Of a stretch of DNA of 14,021 bases, positions 1-6,673 are shown one piece after another. Below the pieces are notes generated by a model. That model did no database searches, had not been told where the DNA came from, and saw only the letters and a program-made list of their open reading frames with translations. The position numbers and the translations under genes were made by a program. The stretch comes from Beroe ovata (lineage: Eukaryota > Ctenophora > Nuda > Beroida > Beroidae): assembly GCA_946803715.1 (NCBI GenBank), contig CAMPET010000033.1, positions 52,392-66,412 on the forward strand, read 5' to 3'. Each line of letters opens with the position of its first letter. The first letter of the stretch is position 1.

Positions 1-864
1 CTGGGCGTGGCCAGCAACATGGACTACACCTCTGCACAGATACTATTCGACAATGAGGCACTGTACGGGATATGTCGGCGATATCTCAATATCGAGAGGC
101 CAAGTTATCCCCACCTCAACAAGATAATCAGTTTGGTAGCGTCCTCACTGACTGCCTCTACCAGGTTTCGTAACAGTAGCATCTCCACAGACTTCAACTC
201 TATCCTCACCAATACAGTCCCTTATCCCAGGATAAAATACCTCACCGCAAACTACTCACCCCTCTCCAGTGTGGAGACTGCGTCTCACCAGCCGGCCAGT
301 GTTTCCAGCCTCACTAGGGGGTGTTTCGACCCCACTGCTAGCACTCTCTCTATTGACTGGGCACATGGCCGGATGATGTCGACTTGTGTCCTTTACAGAG
401 GACTGATAACTGCTGGGGAGATGAATAATGCTATTGCTGAAATCAGGGCACAGAAATCATTGCGGATCAATGTTGTCAAATGGCAGCCAACCCGATTCAA
501 ACTAGGTCTCGAACATACACCACCTTATCACGACACTCACGTCTTGGCAGATTTCCAGCGATCAGTGTGTGCACTGACAAACCATTTCGGGATTGAGAGT
601 GTGTTCGATAAAATGAACCGGAAATACGACTTGATGTACGCTAAACGTGCATTTCTCCACTGGTATCACCAATTCGGTATGGAGAAGGACGAGTTCGCGT
701 GTTCACGCGAGGATTTATCCGCTCTAGAAATGGATTATCGGCACGAGAATTCGGAAAGTTATTGTTTCGGATTCCGGCACAAATACAGATGTCTGGACGA
801 AGATGAGTCAGATTTAGACTCTGACGATGACACCTCTGAGTCATCTGGCATACCATACTTGTGA
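1..864 (+). CDS. Divergent alpha-tubulin-like protein, C-terminal part (5' end outside window)
   Basis: The reading frame is open from the first base and stops at TGA 862-864; there is no intron. The protein aligns along its length with the second half of alpha-tubulin. Visible motifs are DNEALYGICRR (helix H6 region), VPYPRI, LYRG and DLMYAKRAFLHWY, the last being the hallmark of the C-terminal domain. The ICRR and NIERP matches favour alpha over beta tubulin. Alpha-tubulin pairs with beta-tubulin in microtubules, and a glutamate in its helix H8 (E254) triggers hydrolysis of the beta-subunit GTP. Here the aligned residue is Ser (TCT 199-201), in the context FNSILTN. The loop after TPP is shortened, and the acidic tail ends GIPYL instead of the usual Glu-rich EEY type end. 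The frame before codon 1 and the nucleotide-binding half are off the window. An ATG at 19 or GTG at 7 is not a real start because homology extends to the edge. It could be an expressed divergent isotype or an old retrocopy that has kept its frame. Confidence 0.85.
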   Translation: MGVASNMDYTSAQILFDNEALYGICRRYLNIERPSYPHLNKIISLVASSLTASTRFRNSSISTDFNSILTNTVPYPRIKYLTANYSPLSSVETASHQPASVSSLTRGCFDPTASTLSIDWAHGRMMSTCVLYRGLITAGEMNNAIAEIRAQKSLRINVVKWQPTRFKLGLEHTPPYHDTHVLADFQRSVCALTNHFGIESVFDKMNRKYDLMYAKRAFLHWYHQFGMEKDEFACSREDLSALEMDYRHENSESYCFGFRHKYRCLDEDESDLDSDDDTSESSGIPYL

Positions 865-1238
865 CAATGTCCATTATAATTATATATTGGACAGTATACA
901 TTTTTAACAGTATATCTCAGAGTAGATCATTTCAGATTTTAAGATTTATTTGGATAAATACATAACAGAAAACATTTTAGAATAATAATTTGAGAAGCAG
1001 CGTATTGTATTTAAGTGTGAATAGATATTGTCGACCATGTTATAAAATATTTCAAAATATAAATTTTACACATTGTTTAATCCTCCCTACTTCTCCCCTC
1101 CACTTTTTCACCAGAAACTACGTACTTCCTCCCTGTCCCTCTTATCCATCCTCTCGCTCCATGTTCCCCACGCAACTCCACATCCACTCTCACACCAACA
1201 CCACTCTCACACCAACACCACTCCCATCCTTTCCACAG
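865..1238 (+). other. Tubulin 3' flank and PPIL4 intron with pyrimidine-rich acceptor tract
   Basis: No coding exon is recognisable here, and no cyclophilin homology appears in any frame. The first half is A/T-rich and would carry the tubulin 3' end; it holds only weak poly(A) hexamer variants such as TATAAA and AATATA near 1040-1062. From about 1081 the + strand becomes C/T-rich and leads into the acceptor ttccacag ending at 1238. This tract includes a 17-bp unit repeated twice (1186-1219). Confidence 0.5.
1186..1219 (+). repeat. 17-bp tandem duplication in the acceptor tract
   Basis: The unit ACTCTCACACCAACACC occurs twice head to tail (1186-1202 and 1203-1219). It lies 20 bases upstream of the PPIL4 exon acceptor and forms part of its C/A/T-rich tract. 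Confidence 0.85.
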
Positions 1239-1351
1239 GCTCGTTGTGGGGGAGCAGGTTAACGAGATGGCTGGTCACACCACCGGGGAAATGCTCGAAT
1301 TTATCGAGGAGAAGGAACTCAAGGCAAACACTCAGATGCTCGAAATCATTG
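1239..1351 (+). CDS. PPIL4: PPIL4 exon: linker between cyclophilin and RRM
   Basis: Reading from CTC at 1240 gives [16 protein letters not shown] followed by a Glu/Lys-rich helix. It aligns with the PPIL4 segment just before the RRM. The first base (1239) completes a codon begun in an upstream exon, so the mRNA must have an earlier exon. An in-frame ATG exists at 1267 if transcription starts locally. Confidence 0.85.
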
Positions 1352-2968
1352 GTAAGTTTTCCCAGGGATAGTTTCCGAACTCAATACCTGAATTCTATAT
1401 TATTTGTAATCAGCTGTTTGATGATTGAATGTTTACACGATCGATACGTAATCATTCCCCCTACTCTCGTGGGACAACATAGATTTCACTGGATTGCAAA
1501 TATCCGTATCTCACCCAGGTGATATCCCGGACGCTGACGTGAAGCCCCCGGAGAACGTGCTATTCGTGTGTAAACTCAACCCAGTGACTACATCTGACGA
1601 TCTGGAGATCATATTCTCACGATTTGGACCCATCGAGTAAGTGTCTAGCAGCTGTTATCACTGGATTAGAATAATAAACAGTGGGTTGCATTCAGCTCTG
1701 GATTCTTACGATCCGATCACATGAATTGAGTTCAATACCCGCTATCAGGAATTGATAGCTACTAGGAGTGGTATCACCTTCATCTACCAACTTTTCGGTT
1801 TTCCCACTTTTCTGCTCGGGAAATGTGGCAAATGAAAACCTCAATTCCACGTCATGCTATTTATAACGTCGTGCTCAGGTCGTGCGAGGTGATCCGTGAC
1901 TGGAAGACGGGCGATTCCCTCTGCTACGCATTTGTCGAGTTTGAACAAGTCGCTGACTGCGAGACAGCGTACTTCAAGATGGATAACGTACTGATCGACG
2001 AACGCAGGATACACGTCGACTTTTCACAGAGCGTCTCAAAACTGTACTGGAACCGCAACTCCAAGAGTCAGATGAGGTACACTGGAGTTCCGGACAAGTC
2101 ACGTGATAGGACTCATGAGGAGCGGTCACGTGAGGAGGTATCACGTGACTATAACAGTAGCCGGTCAGCACGGGCTCCCCGCACACGTGACAAGGACAGT
2201 ATTTCACGTGGCAGAAGGAGAGATGATCAGAGAGAGCGGCAGAATGATCGGCCCGGTAGAGAACCCGCTGAGCGGAAATACCGAGAGAATGTCCAACACC
2301 GTGGCCGGGAAGACAAAATGAGTCGTGAAAAGGATACCAGACGGGAAGAGCACCCTAAAAAACGGGCACATGATAAGTCACGTAGGGAAGAAGGGAGTGC
2401 GAGGGATGGTCACAGAGTTAGGACTGAAAGGGAGAATACTGGGACTGCAGCCGCGGACAGGCGGGAATCCAGACATCCTCACAGAGATGGGCGGGATAAA
2501 GGGAGGGATCACGAGACTGATCGGTTTAGAGGGAGGTCTCCACCGCGCCGGGAGAAGACCAGCAAATCGGGTGACGACCACAACACTGGGGAAGAATCAC
2601 CTGTTATACGGAGGGGTAATAGAGAGATGGATCGGGATAAGGAGAGAAGAGACAACATGAACAATAGTTCCGGGGTCCCTCAGAAAACCAAGAAGCAAAC
2701 AGAAGTCTCAGAAAATCGGACAAACAGTATCGGTAATAGCCAGACGAAATCGAAAAACCTCAAGAATGAAATTGAGGTTTTACAGAGTAAAATAAAGAAG
2801 ATGAGAGAAAAGGCTAAATCACCGTCTTCAACATCGTCTTGCAGTTCGAGTGAAGAAAGTGGACCCAATAGAATGAGAAAGGATCACAAAACCAAAACAA
2901 AATCTAAAGTGAAACCTGATGGGACTGATAGACATGTTGTAAAGGCGAACTCGGAGACTAAGAGGTAG
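1239..2968 (+). CDS. PPIL4: PPIL4, peptidyl-prolyl isomerase-like 4, last three exons (spliceosomal cyclophilin with RRM)
   Basis: The three exons are 1239-1351, 1519-1636 and 1879-2968. Donors are GTAAGT at 1352 and GTAAGT at 1637; acceptors are CAG at 1236-1238, 1516-1518 and 1876-1878. Codons split cleanly: the first exon starts in phase 2, then GGT is built across intron one and GAG across intron two. Exon one encodes the charged linker ([16 protein letters not shown]). Exons two and three give [17 protein letters not shown], then [11 protein letters not shown] and the RNP1 motif LCYAFVEF, then [19 protein letters not shown]; these match the PPIL4 linker and RRM almost residue for residue. 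PPIL4 is a nuclear cyclophilin associated with the spliceosome. The tail after the RRM is about 320 residues rich in Arg, Asp, Glu and Ser, with a short Lys/Glu coiled-coil-like stretch near 2755-2815, and is longer than I recall for the vertebrate protein. The N-terminal cyclophilin domain is absent from the window. Confidence 0.9.
1519..1636 (+). CDS. PPIL4: PPIL4 exon: start of RRM (RNP2)
   Basis: Encodes [19 protein letters not shown] and then [27 protein letters not shown] is the RNP2 strand. The exon is bounded by a C/A-rich acceptor and a consensus GTAAGT donor. Confidence 0.9.
1879..2968 (+). CDS. PPIL4: PPIL4 terminal exon: RNP1 and RD/RE/RS-rich tail
   Basis: The exon starts with the last base of the Glu codon and then [13 protein letters not shown]. 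The open frame actually begins upstream at 1823, but the homology and the acceptor at 1876-1878 fix the exon start. The RRM ends near 2050. The rest is low-complexity charged sequence with many SR, RD and RE dipeptides, a Ser run [12 protein letters not shown] near 2827-2865, and the stop TAG at 2966-2968. Confidence 0.88.
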
Positions 2969-2974
2969 CACTAA

Positions 2975-3006
2975 GCTAGTGCCACGTGCAGCTAGTGCCA
3001 CGTGCA
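2975..3006 (+). repeat. 16-bp tandem duplication with CACGTG core
   Basis: GCTAGTGCCACGTGCA is repeated exactly twice (2975-2990, 2991-3006), a few bases after the PPIL4 stop codon. Each unit contains the palindrome CACGTG. Confidence 0.9.
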
Positions 3007-3074
3007 GCTTCGCCCAAGTCTCTGAAAAAGCAACCATTTTTATCGTTCTTTACAATTGACCTTAAATTAGTTAA

Positions 3075-3112
3075 ATTAAATATCGAATTGTCATTGTGTT
3101 CAGTGTTATTGA
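3075..3112 (+). terminator. Possible PPIL4 polyadenylation signal
   Basis: ATTAAA at 3075-3080, the commonest variant of AATAAA, lies about 107 bases after the stop. A GT-rich stretch (tcattgtgttcagtgttatt) near 3090-3110 follows and could be the downstream element. A canonical AATAAA lies further on at 3438-3443, so a longer 3' UTR is also possible. Confidence 0.45.
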
Positions 3113-3173
3113 GCTATTCATATCGGTCGTACGAGCGAATATCGACTCGGGACAACATGAGCACACTCACAAC

Positions 3174-3222
3174 CAGGACAAAACTGCGTATGCACGTCCA
3201 ATCATGGCGCAGTTTTGTCCTG
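3174..3222. repeat. Hairpin with 15-bp perfect arms
   Basis: CAGGACAAAACTGCG (3174-3188) is the exact reverse complement of 3208-3222, with a 19-base loop. No T-run follows, so it does not look like a bacterial-type terminator. It could be the core of a small foldback element. Confidence 0.85.
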
Positions 3223-3517
3223 TATGGCGGATCAGAAGGGGCATCCGAAAAATATGATATGACCCTTCTATATCAATATCATGACTATAAGTATGACTAT
3301 GAGCATGGCTTGAAAAAATATTTTGTGCAGGCAGGCTACTGCTAGGATGATATGCAATTGCAAATTGATTTTCCGGCCGTGGCGTGGCACGCTCATCAGA
3401 AAAAATTCCATTTCCCATATTCCCACAATTTCCGCCAAATAAAAAATTCAGCATACAATTAGGTATGTTTATAATTTCATTTTCAATGCTCTGAGTGCCG
3501 CAATGCCGCATCAACTG

Positions 3518-3615
3518 TGCACTCGTTGCCGGATGTTATCTGTCCACTGTTTCTTGCGCGCGGCGCGCGCGGCGCGCAAGAAACAGTGGACAGATAACAT
3601 CCGGCAATGCACTCG
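3518..3615. mobile_element. Palindromic MITE, 82 bp, with 8-bp target-site duplication
   Basis: The element 3526-3607 has 36-bp perfect terminal inverted repeats (3526-3561 and 3572-3607) starting TTGCCGGATG, meeting at a 10-bp GC-only centre. It is flanked by exact 8-bp direct repeats TGCACTCG (3518-3525 and 3608-3615) that abut the inverted repeats. No coding capacity. The 8-bp duplication is typical of hAT or P superfamilies and possible for Merlin and Mutator-like elements; the TTGCC end does not identify one for me. Confidence 0.85.
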
Positions 3616-3655
3616 TTGAGCGCCCTCATTTCATTTTTACTCGATGAACTGCGGA

Positions 3656-3683
3656 GTATATGGGTCACGCGTGACCCATATAC
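3656..3683. repeat. 28-bp perfect palindrome
   Basis: GTATATGGGTCACG is followed without a spacer by its exact reverse complement. The centre is ACGCGT. It lies between the two best preserved miniature elements and is not part of their inverted repeats. Confidence 0.9.
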
Positions 3684-3777
3684 AATTCTCAGACGCAAGC
3701 CGCTTCGCGGCATGCATCAGCGGTCTATTTCTAGCATCGCCAGACAACTGTTCATGTTCCCCATTCCCGCGCTGCTA

Positions 3778-3926
3778 GATCAGGGCTTGTCAGATTTTAT
3801 CTGACCTCAGTTTCTCGCGCGCGGCGCGCGCGCCTTCATCGAAGGCCGAAACAGGCCTGTTTCGGCCTTCGATGAAGGCGCGCTCGCGCGAGAAACAGGT
3901 CAGGTAACATCTGACAAGATCAGGGC
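3778..3926. mobile_element. Palindromic MITE, 131 bp, with 9-bp direct repeats
   Basis: The element 3787-3917 begins TTGTCAGATT and ends ATCTGACAA. Its centre is a 56-bp perfect palindrome around AAACAGG/CCTGTTT (about 3828-3883); the outer arms are near-perfect and contain GTTTCTCGCGCG. Exact 9-bp copies of GATCAGGGC flank it (3778-3786, 3918-3926). The outer arms resemble those of the 82-bp element (TTATCTG, then GTTTCT and GCGCGC), so the two belong to one family, this one with an added inner palindrome. Confidence 0.82.
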
Positions 3927-4406
3927 TAGATCAGGGTAAGGGTTTGGAAGTATCCTGTGAGTTTGGGATGGATCAGGAAACCGAAAAACATAAGTCATGT
4001 AACAAAATTAGGGTGATGAATTTAGTAAGAGTCACTTGGCTGTGTATTAGCATACAGCATTCCTATCTTTCGCAGATAAAATTCAAATTTTTCCAGATTT
4101 ATTGAAAATTTTTCATCTGCTTCTCGCAGATAACAAATTTTTACACGAGAAAATTTCTCAGGAATTTCCATCGTGCAGATTGAATTTCGAAATGTGCCGG
4201 CAAGCTCATTGCCTGTATTACCATTTTTCAAGGCATGGACAATGAGTAGGAGTATGATATTCCGTCATTAACCAATATGAATTCGAATGACAGAATATCA
4301 ATGTCGTACCATGATTACGAAATTAAACATTTAAATGCATTAAGAAATTCTAATTTAATGCATTTAAGAACTGCATTCTGGTTCAAATTCGAATCAAGTT
4401 AAATAG
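3923..4406 (+). repeat. Direct repeat unit, copy 1 (about 484 bp)
   Basis: Highly similar to 5156-5651 in the same orientation, from GGGCTAGATCAGG to AAGTTAAATAG; over 4032-4406 I count only about 15 differences plus one 7-bp indel. The unit holds several hairpins: 13-bp perfect arms at 4331-4343/4355-4367, and GATATTC-type arms near 4255-4300. Minus-strand open frames in the two copies differ mostly by amino-acid-changing substitutions, so I treat the unit as noncoding. Confidence 0.88.
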
Positions 4407-4441
4407 GATTNCGCGCGCACCGACGGTAGGGTAAAATCCTA
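4401..4441. other. Assembly ambiguity (N at 4411) in a probable collapsed palindrome
   Basis: TAGGATT directly before the N is the reverse complement of AATCCTA at 4435-4441, and the intervening right side starts CGCGCGC. This fits a palindromic insertion at the end of direct-repeat copy 1 whose left arm was lost in assembly. Copy 2 of the repeat has no such insertion at the same place. Confidence 0.5.
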
Positions 4442-4672
4442 CAAAAAGATCCATCGATGTTCAATGAACAGTTCATGTTGCCTTACAGTGTAAGTTACAC
4501 CGTCTATCGTCCAATGGTATGTCTTTGCATACCACGTTCCGGTTCATAATACATGAGCCGGTCCATGCATATCATGATTTAATTTCATGAGTGTTGTATC
4601 GTATACAAAAACATGAAAACAGCAGGGCCGGTGTTTGTATTGAATTTCAATGGTAATCCGGACTTTTAATGG

Positions 4673-4744
4673 TTGCCGGAATCGGTTGTCATCTGTCCGC
4701 AGTTTCTCGCGCGCAAGAATGCAAGATACAGCGACATCCGGCAA
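4673..4744. mobile_element. Degenerate third copy of the GC-cored palindromic element
   Basis: Starts TTGCCGGA and ends ACATCCGGCAA, as the 82-bp element does, and contains TCATCTGTCC, then GTTTCT and CGCGCGC in the same order. The two arms no longer pair well and no flanking duplication is visible, so it is an older or rearranged copy. Confidence 0.6.
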
Positions 4745-5124
4745 ATCCAATGTCGCATCTGCATCGGAATCAAAATTAGAATCTGGAAACAGCTGATAAT
4801 TCCTACTAATAATTGAAAGCTGCATTTGACTCTAGATACAGATTGTGTTCCTGCTACCACACCTTAATCTGCACCTAAAACCCTGCACAAATGCACCTCA
4901 GAGCACTGCAGCTGCAGTTTGAATCACACTCTGCAAACTTGGGTGCACTCGTACTAAATTCATCGCCCTAATTTTTTGAAAATTCTTATTTTTGTCACTT
5001 TTTCGGTAAAAGAGACGTGATAAATTAATCGACGTATTTTTAGGCGCTGATCCCGAATCACCCCATGTGATGTAGGGTAAAATGCCGGCAAGTTATGGCT
5101 GAAAAACTGATTTGGTCACGAGAC

Positions 5125-5207
5125 CGGGTTAGGGTCAAGGTCAGGGTGAGGATTGGGGCTAGATCAGGATTAGGGTTTGGAAGTATCAGGGTAAGGGTTT
5201 GGGATGG
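5125..5207 (+). repeat. G-rich TTAGGG-like degenerate repeat
   Basis: Imperfect GGGTTAGGGT, GGTCAGGGTGAGG, GGATTAGGG and AGGGTAAGGG words follow each other on the + strand. TTAGGG is the usual animal telomere unit, but the words are too irregular to call a telomeric array. Confidence 0.45.
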
Positions 5208-5651
5208 GTCAGGAAACCGAAAAACATAAGTCATGTGATAAAAATAAAATTAGGGTTATGGATTTAGAGTCACTTGGCTGTGCATTAGCATACAGCATTC
5301 CTATCTTTCGCAGATTAAATTCAAATTTTTCCAGATTTATTGAAAATTTTTCATCTGCTTCTCGCAGATAACAAATTTTTACACGAGAAAATTTCTCAGG
5401 AATTTCCATTGTGCAGATTGAATTTCGAAATGTGCAGGCAAGCTCATTGCCTGTATAACCATTTTTCAAGGCATGGACTATGAGTAGGAGTATGATATTC
5501 CGTCATTAGCCAATATGAATTTGAATGACGGAATATCAATGTCGTACCATGATTACAGATTACGAAATTAAACATTGAAATGCATTAGGAAATTCTAATT
5601 TAATGCATTTAAGAACTGCATTCTGGTTCAAATTCGAATCAAGTTAAATAG
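5156..5651 (+). repeat. Direct repeat unit, copy 2 (about 496 bp)
   Basis: Second copy of the unit at 3923-4406, starting about 1.23 kb further on. It has a 7-bp local duplication (GATTACAGATTACG) absent from copy 1. Its GATATTCCGTCATT hairpin arms (near 5495-5540) are perfect, while copy 1 has one mismatch. Its TTAAATGCATTAA-type hairpin is decayed. Confidence 0.88.
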
Positions 5652-5847
5652 AATTAGAAAAATGATTTAGAAAATGAAATGGCGGATTGGAAGAGTCTCC
5701 GAATAAAAAGCTCATATAAGTAGAACAGTGAGTAAATTGAAATAAATTAACACTCTACTAGAGAACTAGAACTTAGCACATAGCATAAATAATTATTATA
5801 TAACAACCCTTTTTGTCTCCATAAACACCTATATTAATTACACACAT
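5652..5847. other. AT-rich DNAJC10 3' flank
   Basis: No feature of its own. Read on the minus strand it is the DNAJC10 3' UTR and flank. I see no AATAAA there; the nearest variant is AATATA at 5830-5835, just after the stop. Confidence 0.4.
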
Positions 5848-6673
5848 CTACAACTCATCTCTATTTCTAACTAAGTTGAGGTTGGGAAAGTGTCTCGACA
5901 AGTATCTGTAGATATCATCTGCAGTCGTCGTCTCAATGCTCTTCCCTACAATTTCCTGTTGGGAAATATCATCGGTAATCATTTCGACATGACTCGCCGT
6001 GTCAGTACCGTGCTAAGTGACTAGCCGTGTCAGTACCGTGCTAAGTGACTAGCCGTGTCAGTACCGTGCTAAGTGATTAGCCGTGTCAGTACCGTGCTAA
6101 GTGCCAATGTAACTTGTTTCAGCCGACGCTCACCTGCTGTGAACCAGCTGACCCTGCGTAGTAGTAAAGTGTGGGGTATCCTCTAAGTTTGGCTTGGTAA
6201 CATAGGTTATAGTGCGTGTTACAGTTCACTTTTCCCACGCTAACACTTGTCCCCAACAATTCCACTAACCGTTCCATCTCTGGAGCGAATCTGCGAGATT
6301 ATCACTGATGATTGTATCTCTGCTTAGGATAACTTGTGAGAATAGGAATAGGATAGTTTGTGAGAAGATTTGCCCGTGTTTGGTGATACAATGTTGAAAT
6401 GTTTTTCATAATGGTCATCACTTACCGTTGACAAGGCCCACACGACGGACTGTAAAATTCAACAATCCACGGTGATCGGGCCCTCAGGACCCTGCTGACA
6501 AAGTTACTGGGGACCAGGGACTCCACATTGGAGGGTAGGTGGGGTGTTGCCCATCCCACAATATCACCGAGGTGGCCCCACCCGTTGTACTGATAAAACT
6601 TGGCCCTCCCCTTACTCCCCGTGCTGTAAACTCTGAGTGTGGGATATGCCTCTATCCGCTCTGTATCGCATGC
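5848..6673 (-). CDS. DNAJC10: DNAJC10 exons for the last thioredoxin domain and RDEL end
   Basis: Exon 6673-6426 holds the end of domain three (RIEAYPTLRVY, NGWGHL) and IVEFYSPSCGPCQ. Exon 6290-6134 holds FAPEMERLVELLG, VGKVNC and LRGYPTLYYY. Exon 5955-5848 gives a short helix and the end LVRNRDEL. The usual Trp before the CxxC is Ser here. Confidence 0.9.

Larger units (their letters stand above)
4006..4973. mobile_element. Possible inverted-repeat-bounded element of about 970 bp
   Basis: Positions 4006-4032 and 4947-4973 are reverse complements with 25 of 27 bases matching (AATTAGGG.GATGAATTTAG core). Outside these, ACCGAAAAA (3980-3988) also recurs inverted at 4999-5007. No clean target duplication is visible and no transposase is encoded. 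The left arm lies inside the longer direct repeat, so this may be a non-autonomous element or a rearrangement of repeat ends. Confidence 0.45.
2969..5847. other. Repeat-rich convergent intergenic region
   Basis: This stretch separates the 3' ends of PPIL4 (+) and DNAJC10 (-). I see no protein gene in it. It is built from palindromes, a GC-cored miniature-transposon family, a long direct repeat and TTAGGG-like G-rich sequence, listed separately. Base composition alternates between AT-rich stretches and short GCGCGC cores, unlike the flanking genes. Confidence 0.75.

Noticed and set aside
1823-1878. Extension of the PPIL4 last exon upstream to an ATG at 1823
   Set aside because: The homology begins exactly at the acceptor at 1876-1878, and the upstream residues do not match PPIL4; they are intron.
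2103-2660. Alternative-frame open frames within the PPIL4 tail
   Set aside because: They are side effects of the biased, purine-rich RD/RE codons; the main frame continues the RRM without a break.
3526-3607. Interpretation as a rho-independent terminator or CRISPR repeat
   Set aside because: The context is a eukaryotic spliced locus; the inverted repeat is flanked by exact target duplications and is not part of a regularly spaced array.
4375-4400. tRNA-like B box (GGTTCAAATTC) suggesting a SINE
   Set aside because: It deviates from the B-box consensus, no A box lies at the expected distance upstream, and no tRNA fold is visible.
4022-5469. Minus-strand open frames (69 and 86 codons) shared by both copies of the direct repeat
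   Set aside because: Between copies I count about four amino-acid-changing substitutions and one silent one in the shared frame, so there is no sign of selection on a protein; no homology is recognised.
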